Positions 46,446 to 57,927 of a DNA stretch of 64,000 bases are shown piece by piece (within the stretch, counting starts at the first letter, position 1; the number at the start of each line of letters is the position of its first letter). Origin of the DNA: Typha latifolia (Eukaryota > Streptophyta > Magnoliopsida > Poales > Typhaceae); assembly GCA_019914945.1 (NCBI GenBank), contig CM034110.1, forward strand, positions 2,485,001 to 2,549,000, written 5' to 3'. The translations under genes and the position numbers were made by a program. Below the pieces are notes generated by a model. The model was not told the origin of the DNA. It saw nothing but the letters and a program-made list of their open reading frames with translations, and did no database searches.

Positions 46446-49337
46446 TGTAACACCCGTTAAAAAAATAAAAAAATAAAATAATTAAAAATAATAAAAAATT
46501 TAGCACACGCGCCATGCGCGTGCACCCTAACCGCAGCGCACGTGCTTGGCGCGTGCGCTGACTCCTTCCTCCTCCACCTCTTCTCTATTTAATCTCCTCT
46601 CCTTCCCCTCGAGTTTCCCTTTTGCAATTTCCTCTTCTTCGCTCTTCCCTCCTCTCTTTTCTCTCCCAAGCCGCCGAAGTCCTCGTCGCGAGCAGCAAGT
46701 CACCGGAGCACCGGCAATCAACCAAAACCCCCTCACCTCGATCCTCAGGTTAGCCTTCATCCCCTCTTCAATTCAATTTGAAAATAGCCTAGTTAATCAT
46801 GCGTATTAGGATTTTATTTTCGTCTGGCTTCGCCGGGGAAATTCGCCGACCGACGACCTTGGGTCGACCAGACACCAGTCCGGGAAGTTTCTCCGCTTCA
46901 ACTCCTTGCTGTGGGTACCCAAATTGGGTCCCCACGAGGCGTGAGGGAGGCGATGCCATGTCGCCTCCCACCGCCGGGTTTCTTTGGCACAAGCGGCCAC
47001 CACCGGTGGTGGTGGCCTCACTCGTCAACCTTGGCTGACCCATCTCTTCACTTGGAAGAAGTAGGTACCCGAGAAGAGGGCTTCGAGCCCACCTAGCACT
47101 GAGTTGAAAACTCCATGGCCGCCGGCCATGGAGTTCCTCAACTCTCTCTCTCTCTCCGGTTGCGCTAGTCGAAGGATCTGATCACTCCTACACACAAGTC
47201 AACTTAGTCGACTTGGGGAGGAGTTGCCGGAGCCGGGAGCTGCCGGTGACGAGGATCACCGGCAGCATTATTCCTTTCTCCTTTGTTTCTCCTTCTCTAG
47301 CAAGGAGAACGAGGAGAAGGTGGGGGTTGGGCCAACCCCCACCGGTCTCTCTCTGGGCTGTGGCATGGGTTGCGCTGCAGCCCAGGTCCTTAGACCCTTT
47401 TCTCTAATGTCTCGGTGGACTGGGCACCGGAGCCTAGTCCACCCCCTTTAGTTTCTAGTGGCCTGCGGTAGGCCCCGCAATCCACCTCCTCATTTTTTTG
47501 TCTGACTGGAATTTGGAGCCCAGTCCACCATCTCACCCTACTAGACTGGGCTCCTGAGCCAATCCAGAGCACATTTGACTCCTCATTCTGTTCGGCTGGG
47601 CTCTTGAGCCTAGTCCACTACCTCTGGTCCAGTGGGCTGTAGGTGGGTCTGCAGCTCACTCTCCCTCTCTCACTCTCACCTAAATTACTGGGCCTTGAGC
47701 CCAGCCCAACCTTTAACATTTTAACCCTAGACTAATTTATTATGAGTATATTTTTTTTATTAAATTCTGTTAGCTACCTAATTGTAATTATTATAATTTT
47801 CTCAACCATGTTATTAATAAAATTAGGAACTATACAAAATCAAAATAGGTATTTGAATCTATTAGTCTTTTCAAATACCTTCACATTTACAATGTGAATG
47901 ACTCTAAATGACCATTATTTTTTTTTAAGACAAATAATATCTCGAACCTAGAGAATCAACTTAAATTTATAGAACAAGATGGTTAGTTTATAAGTTCATT
48001 AATCTTATATTTATTTTATTTATAAATAACTCAAATCCATTATTGTGTGGGAAGGATCTCGAAAATCAAGGAGAGCCGACTGATTAGGAGAGTAAGACGG
48101 ATTCCAGAAATAACTCAGGCGAGTAGAATTCTATAATAGTCTATGAAAAATGCATGCTTATGTCATTTCTTACCTGTGATAATTAAATATCGTTTTCTTA
48201 CTTGTGAAACTTATATGACATTTCATGTTTGCATTTAATTACATGTTAATTCTTACTTGCATTATTTATCACTTAATGCACATGTATGATAGACTCTATG
48301 CTTGTTTATAATATCTGTTATTGTGATGATTATGTTAAATAAATAATAGAGATCATGACACCATGTGCACATATCACTATTAGTCAAGTCCTAGTTAGGC
48401 AGTGCCCTTTTTACCTACTCAACTCGGGGTTAGGAGTAGAGTGTATATTATATAGTATTATATTAGCGACCCACACCTGAGGTCGGTAGCTGGTGGAGCA
48501 TTCAGGTGATTACACTGCCCTAGTTGGAGACTTGACTAGTATGATATTAGAAAAGATGATTGAGAGGTAGGGACTGTAGTTCTAGCAGTACCCGAGGACG
48601 TAGGGTCAGCGCGTCTATTAAGCTGTGTGCTCTTATCAGCCGTATGTGATGATTTCGCTCTATGCAATGATTACTAGAACGGTGTTTATGGGCCTACGAC
48701 TAGGGTCCTTAGTCGATGGCCAACAGACAACCGGTCATATACAGCGTCGCCAAGCATGTATGGGCGATAATACTAGTAGTTGACTAGTCCCCCTCGATTT
48801 TTATGATGCTTTGTGAGATATGTTATTGTGACTCGACTCCTGTGTGGATTTCTATGTAAAATGAGCTATAATGAAGGAAGCTATTAAAAGTCATAATGTA
48901 CATTTTTCCCTGACATGTTATGAGTTGCATTTTATTTATCATATAATATTCTTAGATTACTATCAGATTTTACTTGCTGAGCCCCGTGCTCACCGCCATT
49001 TTTGGTGGAAATATTTCAGAGATGATTATAGAGGATGCGGACATCGAGGAGTAGCAAATTCATTCCTTTATTTTTAGCATTTGTTTATTCTATTATTTTC
49101 AGTTGGACTTAGCCCCTGCGAGGGTATTTATGTTTTAACAAATTAGTGTTTGACTTGTATTCCTAGAGGCTTGTTGAGGCCTGTGATATTATAATTCTGG
49201 ATTATTTGTTGGATTATTATGGTATTTCTTGACTTATTCAGATACTTGGTGAGATTATTTCACTGACAGGACACGTGGGAATCATGTGGACATGCTCCAC
49301 GTGAGGAATACGTGAATTTTTGGAAGTGGGTGTTTCA
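46446..49337 (+). repeat. Solo LTR of 2.9 kb with target duplication ACTTA
   Basis: Starts TGTAACACCCG and ends GGGTGTTTCA. ACTTA is present directly before (46441-46445) and directly after (49338-49342), which fixes the ends exactly. It has the layout of the long gypsy LTRs: a GC-rich leading part with CT-rich leader (46560-47700), an AT-rich middle and TTACTTGCTGAGCCCCGTG near 48970. No internal element sequence remains. The ORFs at 46546-46809 and 47213-47451 lie in its leader and are not considered genes. Confidence 0.9.
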
Positions 49338-49371
49338 ACTTATTTATTTTGATATTGTTGAGTAGTATTTT

Positions 49372-49660
49372 CTAGATCGAGTCATGCGCCAATTTGGTCA
49401 GATTCAACAAATCCTTACTTTATGCAATACTCAAGACAAACTTCAAGCTGTCGATAAATATGGTAAGAGTATTTATGATTGGTAAGCTCACCATATAGAG
49501 TATATTGCAATATGGGAGTAACGTGGAACTTGCATAATAAATTTATCATTGATGGTTGCAACGATGAGTTATGGCGATCCATACATGTTGTGATATCTGA
49601 GGATTACATGACAGTTTATCTGTCCATTTATCAAATAGGCCACCAAGTGATTTTTGCCCT
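49372..49660 (+). pseudogene. Plant mobile domain (PMD) protein remnant
   Basis: In shifting frames it reads RVMRQFGQIQQIP, then AHHIEYIAIWE, then DPYM-WYLRIT-QFICP. These are the landmarks of the PMD found in MAIN/MAIL1-like proteins and in many plant transposons (RVMRQFG.. with a later WY..ITRR). At least three stops or frameshifts are present. It may be left over from a transposon that also carried the kinase fragment 500 bp downstream; that link is inference. Confidence 0.6.
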
Positions 49661-50149
49661 CTGACGACTATTGAGGTTGTGGTATATTTAGTATAAATTG
49701 TAATATTTTTAAGATTTGAGATTTACCAAAAATTTAACTAACTACTTAATATTTGGTGTAGGTTCATACTTTATCTGATATTCACTGTGAAGGCTTAGAT
49801 ACACTTGTCACATGGAGTAGCAGTGGTAGTCAAGCATCGATGAACCCGATTGTTGACATATGTGTTAGTGCATTGAAAATGGATAATGAGTCGCGACGTG
49901 TATATTCTCCTCCTATAGTGCATCACTAGTGTAATTCCATTGTTTTAAATGTATTGGTTGATATGGTTAGTATACCTCAGACTATATATTTTAGAATGTT
50001 AATAAGTGGTTTGCAGCTATATTTACTCTAATTATATATTGAATTCTTTTAATTTATCATCTCTTTATCAAAGTGCTGCAATAACAGACTCTTATCACTT
50101 GGTCGATGGTTTACTTTCTTTTGGCATCATATGGCATACTTGATGCTTG

Positions 50150-50530
50150 GTGATGAATTTTGATGCAGAAGGAACTCCTAGTGAGTTCTTCGATTACTTT
50201 AAGGTATGAGTTAGCATAGATATCTTTGCCACTATGTCATCTGGAATTTTTATGGTCCTTCCCAACTATTTCAGATGCATTTGCTTTTGTTTAGGTGCTT
50301 TGCATCCAAGATTTTCTTACTTGCCGGAAGCATGCGGAGCGCATCATACTTCTTGTTGAAATGCTGCAGGTATACTTTAACATGTCTCTCTCTCCCCCTC
50401 CATGCTCCCCCTCCTATATATGTATATTACGTAGTATAATTTGTTTTTCTGCTGAGCTTCTCTTTTATTGTACGAAGTAATGTAAATTTTGCTTGTGCCC
50501 CAGATGGTTTTGACGTATTTAAGTTGGCTT
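50150..50530 (+). pseudogene. Phosphatidylinositol 4-kinase (alpha type) gene fragment with introns
   Basis: Exon A (50150-50203) reads VMNFDAEGTPSEFFDYFK. A 91-bp intron (GTATGA...TTTAG) follows. Exon B (50295-50369) encodes VLCIQDFLTCRKHAERII and LLVEMLQ, ending at CAG before GTATAC. A weak third exon begins at 50504 after CCCAG with remnants of GF..FK. From memory the segment lies in the C-terminal catalytic region of plant PI4K alpha. Only about 43 codons are kept, and the frames upstream of exon A have stops. Introns are retained, so it was copied as DNA and not from mRNA. It cannot encode a kinase. Confidence 0.85.
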
Positions 50531-51640
50531 GAGTATTGGACAAATAAGAAACATGTTCTGAAAACACATGGTAAGATTGATGACTGCAAATGATTGATTA
50601 AAAGCCAAGTACTAAATCATCCCCTGACGACTTTGTTCCTTTACTTCGTCGGAAAATCCAACTAAAGAAAGGACTACTCAAATTTATTTTGGACTAACAA
50701 TTTTAAGATTATCTAAGATAAGTCATTTTAAGGTTTTTCATGTAGACCTTGAAGTTTTGAACTTTTGCCCTTACTATTTTTTATTCTCTTTTGTAACCAC
50801 ATCAACTTCTTCGTATGATACTCTCTTCGTCGTGATCACATGGTGGAGTATGTCAAAATGCTAAATTCTTCAGTATATTTATAAAACAACCGCAAAACAC
50901 TGAAGAGTTCAATGTTTTATAAAAATACTAAAGAGTCAATATTTTATAGCTTAAAACACTGATACTCTTCAGCGTTTTAGCATTTTACGTAAGTTTAACT
51001 ACAATCACTAAAACGATCATTAACTAAAGTGCATAAAGAGAAACACTAAAGTATTTAGTATTTTATTTTCTAGGAAGAACGTTTATCTCAGCAATTTTTT
51101 TAATTTAGCGTTTTATATGGGGCTATAATTTATTATTCCCTTTTGACAATATATTTAGGCTATAGTTATTTTATTAAATTAAATTTGAAATAGGATTATT
51201 TTGGTAAAAAATTATACTTTATCTACCTTAACACAACTTTTTGCAGCAGAGAATGTAGTGGCTTGCCAACTCAGGAGACAGATCACGTGATGGATGTCGC
51301 ATCACACAATCCAATATCGTTTAAAATCACCACTTACCTCGCACTACTCAAATGATTCAAATTAGACACTATTTAACTATTAAAATTGAGAGATTGACCA
51401 GAGTTTTTGCATGGTCCGACTAATTGAAAATCTCACAGGTAAAAAATAATGCATCAAATAGCGTTCCCGTTTTAAACGCTCTACAATTCTGGCGTCGAGT
51501 CAAATCCCAAATCATTAATTAACCACCACCACTTGTACAAAAAAAAACTTACTTTTTTTATTTTTATTTTTTAAAAAAAATAGGCAATAGTCTACCTAAT
51601 CTCCAACCAAACCTCCCCATCTCTCAGCATTTACTCGATC
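50531..51640. other. Intergenic, downstream of the glucanase gene
   Basis: No gene. It contains a 15-bp inverted repeat (50894-50908 and 50964-50978, one mismatch) with two further related copies between the arms. The last part is the probable 3' untranslated and downstream region of the glucanase gene. Confidence 0.4.
50894..50978. repeat. Imperfect hairpin with repeated arm motif
   Basis: AAAACACTGAAGAGT and ACTCTTCAGCGTTTT form a stem of 15 bp with one mismatch around a 55-bp loop. AAATACTAAAGAGTC and AAAACACTGATACTC in the loop resemble the left arm. It could be a small MITE remnant; no target duplication was identified. Confidence 0.5.
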
Positions 51641-52984
51641 TCAAACAAACTGTGTCAGTACACCTAACACAGCTAATGCTCCTGCCATCATCCTCCTCCT
51701 CCATTCCTTTGGAAAAAGAAAACATTTTCTTTAAATCTATTGAATAAATTTGAGAAACTAACAAGATGCTTTAGGTAGTAATAGTAGAAAATAGAAACTT
51801 ACCGCCGGAGCAGCCGAAATGCTGTAAAAGCCATCGGAGCCACCGGAGATGTCATCACCGCCCCCGCCGCTCCCACCACCTCCGCCGCCGCCGGTGGCGG
51901 TGGAATTCTCGGGTGGCACGGTGATGCCGAGGGGGTAAGCAGGGGTTCCATCGGGCTTGAAGAGGCCATAATTGCGCTCGGAGGTGGGCCCGGGCTTGAG
52001 GTTCTCATTAAACAACGCAAACACGTAAGCCCTAACGGGCAACCCCGGCCTCAACGGCGTGCCCTTCCCCTGCGCCACCAGCTTCATCACATTCCGGTTG
52101 TACTTTGCCGCATTCGCGGGCGTCGCCCCTGTCTCGTTTGGGTCCCCCGCAGAAGGCCATCCCGTTTCCGACACTCTGACCTCGACGGCCTTCGCAGAGT
52201 CGCCGGCGGCAGCGGTGATGGCGTGGTAGACGGCGTCGACTTGCGCGAGGAGAAGGTTGGCGTATCGAAGTCCGGAGACCGGGTCCGTGACGCCGGGGTT
52301 GGATTCGAGGAGCGCATAGGCAATGTCGACGCCTGAGGGGTCGTCCGCGTAGGCGAAGTAGGTGTAGGCGTTGACGAGGAAGGGGGAGTTGGTCTTGGCG
52401 TGGAAGGCTATGATGGGGCAGAGGTAGGGGACGAGGTCTCGGCGGAACACAGCGGAGGAAGGAGGATACGAGGTGGAAAGAATGGCGAGGGAATGGGCAG
52501 TGGTGACGACGATCTGGTGGTCGAGGCCGAGGGTGACGAGAGCGGAGTGGAGGGATTCCATGGCTGGAAGAAGGGAGTGGGCTAGAGCGGTGTTGTTGCT
52601 TGTGAGCACTTCATTTCCCACCGTCAGAGCTGCGATCTTGGTGGCGGGGACGAAGGGCTTGATGTTGTCTTGGACCCAGGAGAGGGCTTCGTTCGGGTCG
52701 GATACGACCGGGACGCAGCGGTCGGGGAGGCCGACGACGAGCTCGATGCCGGTGTTTGCGAAGGCGTGGAGGACGGAGGGATCGGCATCGTACAGCCGGA
52801 TGCGGCCGACTCCGATGGACGCTAATAGTGGAAGGGTCGCCGACGGGGTGGGAAGGTTGTTGCCCACTCGCCCGTAGTTGATGCCCACGAGGGAAGAGGA
52901 GGTCGCCGCGCATGGATGGAGACGGAAAAGAATAATTAGGAGATGGATACCGCACCCGAATCGGAAGAAGCAATGCAACCTCAT
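51641..52984 (-). CDS. Glucan endo-1,3-beta-glucosidase, GH17, probably GPI-anchored
   Basis: Exon 1 is 52984-51803 (394 codons), exon 2 is 51706-51641 (21 codons plus TGA). The 96-bp intron (GTAAGT...CCAAAG) is in phase 0. Residues 1-27 form a signal peptide (LLIILF core). The GH17 barrel spans about 33-355: VGINYGRVGNNLP, LTVGNEVLTS with the general acid E125, and VRVSETGWPSAG with the nucleophile E273. A Gly-rich linker (365-378) follows. Exon 2 adds a hydrophobic tail (MMAGALAVLGVLTQFV), as in GPI-anchored family members of the outer cell surface. If the intron is kept, the frame runs 14 codons more (VSFYFLLLLPKASC), also hydrophobic. The enzyme would cut beta-1,3-glucans such as callose. 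The gene is GC-rich against its surroundings and shows no lesion. Confidence 0.93.
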
Positions 52985-53703
52985 TGTTGGTGGATCAGAC
53001 GAAATCCAAGAGGAAGAGGAAGAGGAAGGAGAAGAAGATAATCTTAATACTTTGAAGTATTCAAGTGTGAGTTACACTCACAGCTGGTATTTTTGTCGGA
53101 GGCGAATGGAGGTTGGTGGAGGAGGAGGAGATGTGTTATCTTGTGATTTGGTTACCGGGAGGTGAGGAGTATAGGGAGAGACAGGAGGAATCACATGGTA
53201 GGGAGGGTCAGATGCTACTGGACAAGAACGGATATAACGGGGCCTTTTTCTTTAATTCGAAAACTGAAGCAAACCCACGTGAATTGTGATGGTAGTGCCT
53301 TGGGGTAGTGGTGGCAGAGTGACAAAATTGATCAGGCCCTTTAATCCGGGCCGCTTTCTACTTTCCTACTGCGATGAAAAGTGAGTTAGCAAGGGAACGG
53401 TACAGTGAGTGATAGAAGAAAAAGAAGGTATGCAACTTCTCCAGGAACTTTTTCTAAAAGACCCAACCCTATTACCCAGAAATTGATTGAGAGATTCTAA
53501 CTTTAATATACGCACAGTGGTCCGGAAAGTGATTGCCTGATTTTTCGTCTCTTGTTGATTAATGGAGCACTTTTAAAGATCCATAACTGAAGTGTAAATA
53601 TAGATTAAGAGTACTTATATATCTTTTTAGCAAGTGAGTTGAATAGAAAGAAATCAAATTAAAGGCCACTTGGCCCGAATTAAATTTTTTGGAAATTTTT
53701 ATA
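52985..53703. other. Glucanase 5' region
   Basis: On the minus strand a CT-rich leader (TTCTCCTTCCTCTTCC) lies directly upstream of the ATG. A self-complementary motif TGTGAGTTACACTCACA is at 53066-53082. No strong TATA box was found; CCTATACTCC near 53170 is a weak candidate. No other gene is seen up to gypsy-4. Confidence 0.4.
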
Positions 53704-54702
53704 TGATACGATTCGAACTTCACCGACGTCGTCTCGAGCATGGATTCACTTTATGAGTGTTTTTATTTCATGTTTTAGTGTTTAATTTCCATTAAAATAA
53801 GTTTTCTGTAAGTCGCGTTCGAACGCGGGTGGAGTGAGTTCGAACGCGGTTTGTGAACGGGGTTGTGAACGTCGTGAAGAGAATGTATTGTGCGTTCGAA
53901 CGCGGTGTGTTCGAACGCACTGTGAACGTCTGCATCGCGTTCGCAAATACCGACAGGCGCGTTCGATCGCGCGTTCGAACGCCTGCATCGCGTTCGCAAA
54001 TCCACAAGAGCGAACTCGGTGCGTTCGAACGCGATCGGGCGAGTTCGAACGCGGTCGACGAAAAAATTATGTTTTTAGGGTTAATTTGAGTTGTTGGTTA
54101 GCCTATAAAAGGATGTGGTAGGCAACCAAATTGATTATTGATTATTGAGATTGAGTTTTGCCTTGCCTCCTTCGTCTTCTTCGCTCCCGTTCTCTCAATC
54201 CCCGGCGACGCCGCTTCTAACCTCCCTCGTTCGGCTAATCACCCTAGTCCCTTAGGGGTGGCTCTCTTCTCCCCCTTCGTCCAATCTATCCAGCACTTGC
54301 CCTAACCTTTCCATCAACCATAACCCATCCACCACCACTTTTTCACCAATGCCACCCCATTAACGCCGGTCCTCCACCAACCATCATTACCTAGGATCTC
54401 GTGCCTCCATCCACGAATCCAAAACAGAGCATCTTGACGTTCGTCCACTAAACGGACGATATCTCGAGATCCACAACTCCGATTCGCCTGAAACTTGATT
54501 TGTTGGAAAGCTCTTTTCTAGGGCGACGACATATCAAAATTTCACATCGATCCAACGGCGGAATATTTCGGGATCTTATTTCAAAGTTCCGTGCCAGATC
54601 TAGTCCAGATCTGAGAATTAGAAAAGATCGATCTTTAGCCCTAAAGGAGAGATCGCATCAAGCTGGTATCAGAGCTCCATAGCCAGAGGCGTGATCGTAT
54701 CA
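53704..54702 (+). repeat. Gypsy-4 5' LTR
   Basis: TGATACGATTCG start; palindrome array 53814-54057 with about ten copies; TATAAAAGG at 54104; leader; tail with two LTR-end units 42 bp apart (GATCGCATCA at 54660, GATCGTATCA at 54702), each followed by a primer-binding site (TGGTATCAGAGC, TGATATCAGAGC). Confidence 0.9.
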
Positions 54703-54743
54703 AGCTGATATCAGAGCCACCGTTCCTCCAACAAGCTCTTCCA

Positions 54744-56060
54744 ATGATGACAACCAGATCCATGGTTGCACGGCGAGATGATGAAGAAGAGATTATCCCA
54801 ATAGATGAGGGAGAAACGGTTGCGGAGACTTCCACCCATGGAACCGCCCGATCTAATCGGAATACGGAAGAACCTAGTGTTAAAGCCGTGTTGGGGTCTC
54901 TTTCCAGACAGATGGCCATCAATAATCAAATGATGATGGATATGCTGTGGGAAATACGGGCGTGGCCGAAACCTTCTTCAACAAGCCAAGGAAGCCGCAA
55001 TCAAGCTCAACCAAACATAGTGGCGGGAAATACTATCGGAGTACCAAGGGTTGCTACTACAGTGGTACCTCCTCGAGCACCCTTGAAGCCATCCCAAGAT
55101 GTGAAGTATGGACCTAGAGGTCCGGGACGAGCACTCACACCAGCTCAAGTAGAAGAAAGAAGAGTCAAGGGCCTATGCTTCCGTTATGATGAGAAGTTTG
55201 TACCCGGGCATCGCTGTGCTAAACCGATGGCATCGGTGATGCTAATGGATGGATTGGAGGAAGCGGAGGACGAGTTTGCAGTTGAAGGTGCAGATGTGGC
55301 TAGACATCAAGGAGAAGAAGCTGAGGAGCAACCCGTGGAGGACATGATAGCCGAAATCTCCCTCCACGCCTATTCGGGGACAGCTACGCCAAAGACCTTG
55401 CGGGTGAACGGGGTAGTCAAGAAAACCACAGTGAGAATCTTGATTGACACCGGGTCCACCCACAACTTCATTGACAAGAGGCTCCTTAGGAAGATTGGGC
55501 TCGAGTCGGAACCCATGGAAGGGTTCGATGTGATGATTGGAGATGGCACCACATTGCGAGCGGATTCTATTTGTGGAGGTGCAGAATTGAAGGTGCAAGG
55601 CCAAACTTTCACATTGGATCTTTATCCGTTGGCCTTGCAAGGTGCCGATATTGTTTTGGGGACCCAATGACTTCGAAGCTTGGGGCCCGTGACATTTGAT
55701 TTTACAAGCCTCACATTGACGTTTTGGAGAAATGACAAGAGAGTGCTGCTAGATGGAAGCCAACCGCTGCTTGAACTTCCAAATGAAGGGGTCGCAAGGG
55801 AGCTCGCTTCTTTCTCGGCGCCCACCTTTCCTTTCTTCTCAGATCTATGGAGAGCTAGTGCAGAGGATAGTGAGCTGGTCCAACTCATGGAGGAGGATGG
55901 CCCCACTGAACCGGTCCGAGTATTAGGCCGCAGGAGAAGACGCCATGGGACCAGATTAGAGATTGAAGTTCTAATTGAGTGGCTAGGCAAATCTACTGAC
56001 GAGTCTACCTGGGAGCTAGAGTCAGATATCAGGGATCGCTTTCCAAACTTCAAACCTTGA
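54744..56060 (+). pseudogene. Gypsy-4 gag-protease-chromodomain remnant
   Basis: Frame 54744-55670 holds the Gag start (MMTTRSMVARRDDEEE), then jumps at KPSSTSQGSRNQ over the whole capsid-like domain, and continues with the knuckle CFRYDEKFVPGHRC (the second Cys is Tyr) and protease (ILIDTGSTHNFID). A TGA replaces the Trp codon after VLGTQ. The next frame (to 56060) joins the protease end to a post-RNase H segment (ELASFSAPTFPF) and to the chromodomain (EVLIEWLGKSTDESTWELES). RT, RNase H and integrase core are absent. The lack of capsid, of a complete knuckle and of pol makes it inactive. Confidence 0.9.
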
Positions 56061-56087
56061 GGACAAGGTTGCGGAAGCGTGGTGGAT

Positions 56088-56266
56088 TGATACGATTCAG
56101 ACTTCACTGACGTCATCTCGAGCATGGATTCACTTTAGGAGTATTTTTATTTCATGTTTTAGTGTTTAATTTCCATTAAAATAAGTTTTCTATAAGTCGC
56201 GTTCGAACGCGGGTGGAGTGAGTTCAAACACGGTTTGTGAACAGGGTTGTGAACGTGGTGAAGAGA
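56088..56266 (+). repeat. Gypsy-4 3' LTR, left part
   Basis: TGATACGATTCAGACTTC up to GTGGTGAAGAGA. The last five bases AGAGA (56262-56266) are the target duplication of the nested element; the LTR resumes at 61091 with AGAGAATGTACTG. Confidence 0.93.
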
Positions 56267-56681
56267 TGTTGCAATCACGCCTCTGGCTATGGTGCTTTGA
56301 TACTAGCTTGATGCGATCTCTCCTTTAGGGCTAAAGATCTATCTTTTCTAATTCTCAGATCTGGACTAAATCTTGCACGGAACTTTGAAATAAGAACCCG
56401 AAATGTTCTTGCACGGACTAAATCTCGACGTGAAATTTTGATATGTTGTAGGCTTTTCCACGTTAAAATCTTGGCGTTCATCTCTACTTTCGTTCTTACT
56501 ATTTCTACGGACTTTTACTTAAGTGAACGAGTGATATCATTGCCTAGTATTTAGATACATACGTGTGTCTAGGGGTTTTTTTAATTAGTATCAGAGCAGG
56601 TTCTCTCACCCTTTGAGAGAGATCAAATAGGCATGGATTTTCATAGAGATGGACTATCATCTATTATACCTCCTATTCTAG

Positions 56682-57575
56682 ATGGATCAAATTAAGGATA
56701 TCGATTCTATGAAAGTTGAACAATTGGTAGGAAATCTACAAATATTTGAGTCCAGTCTTTTAAAACCAAGGAAGTCCAAAGGGATGGCCCTATCCACAGT
56801 TGAACAAAATTTAGAGGAGTCTGATGGTGAAGGTGATTTAGATGTTGAGATGTTGACCAAGTTTGTCAAAAAGTTCAATAAATTCTTTCGGAAGCCAAAC
56901 AAGTTGAATGCTGAAAAACTTAATAAAAGCAAAGCCTTTGTGAAAAAGAAGAATACTGTGAGTTCAAATACAGGTGGTACCAACAACAATGTCAAACAGA
57001 AAAATAAGAATTCTGAGAATAAAGTTCAATGTTTTGAATGTTCTAGTTTTGAACACATCGCACAAGAATGCCCTAATCGCCTTAAGAAGAAGGGTAAAGC
57101 TATGAAAGTTACTTGGGATAACTCAGATGAATCTGATGATGATTCTGGAAAAGACGAAGAAAACTTTCTAGCTTTTGCCTCTTCTCTACTTAATATTGAT
57201 TCCGTTATTGATACTGATAGTACAGATGATCAGGATATGTTACCAGCTGAAGAAGATGAATCTGAAATTCAAAAGGCATTTAATGACCTATACCTGGAGT
57301 CGTTTAAACTCAAGAAAAGCAATCTTCGACTACATCAACGACTCAAGGTAATTGAACCAAAAAGAATTAAATTTGAGGAGAAGTACAAATTGGAGCTTGA
57401 ACGTGTCAAAGACCTTTCTGAACAACTTGACAATGCGAAAAATAAAATGAAGGCTGATGAAATTGAACTAGAGCGATTGAATAAGGAAGTGACATTTCTA
57501 AAAGGGAAGAACAAACTTGATGAGATTCTAAAAGCTCGGATCTCGGAAAAGACGGTATGGTGTTGGATACACTAG
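56682..57575 (+). pseudogene. Copia-2 gag, N-terminal deletion, 297-codon open frame
   Basis: The original start (MDFHRDGLSSI, 56633) ends at a stop after a deletion that joins ILDGSN to KDIDSM and removes about 165 codons. A new ATG at 56682 opens 297 codons: a Lys-rich part, zinc knuckle CFECSSFEHIAQEC, an acidic stretch (DSDDDSGKDEE), and a coiled coil (KYKLELERVKDLSEQLDNAK to KNKLDEIL). The copia-1 frame here is broken; this copy is open. The product would lack the UBN2 part needed for assembly. Confidence 0.85.
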
Positions 57576-57927
57576 TAATTCAAATAATAACAAAACTGTA
57601 TTTGTTTCTGCAGGTATACAAAAGGAGGAATACCTGAAGCCAACAACCGCATTTACAAAGCAATCCTAGATGAACCCTTCTAAACAGAACTTGAATATAC
57701 AAACTGGTGAATCTTCGACGGTACCAAAGGCAAACTCTAGTCACACTCCTCGACAAAAGGTGAGTAGAAAAAGGTTTGTTCCGACATGCTATCATTGTGG
57801 CATTCTAGGGCATATTCGACCTTATTGCAAACTTTTGCAAAAACCTAGAAGTGCTTTTATTTATGGGATAAAAACAAAGGCCATATGGGTCAAGAAAGGT
57901 GATTTGTTTACAAAACCTTTGGATTTC
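57576..57927 (+). pseudogene. Copia-2 second zinc knuckle joined to the end of RNase H
   Basis: It reads CYHCGILGHIRPYC and then IWVKKGDLFTKPLDF. The last part is the RNase H end (copia-1: GDLFTKSLDL). Protease, integrase and reverse transcriptase are gone. The junction is at GTGATTTG near 57898, which resembles both source sites. Confidence 0.9.

Noticed and set aside
52473..52877. ORF antisense to the glucanase
   Set aside because: A shadow of a GC-rich coding region; the minus strand has a full GH17 with both catalytic Glu.
53066..53082. Operator-like inverted repeat TGTGAG-TTACA-CTCACA upstream of the glucanase
   Set aside because: A single 6-bp-arm repeat in a leader is not strong enough to call a regulatory site.
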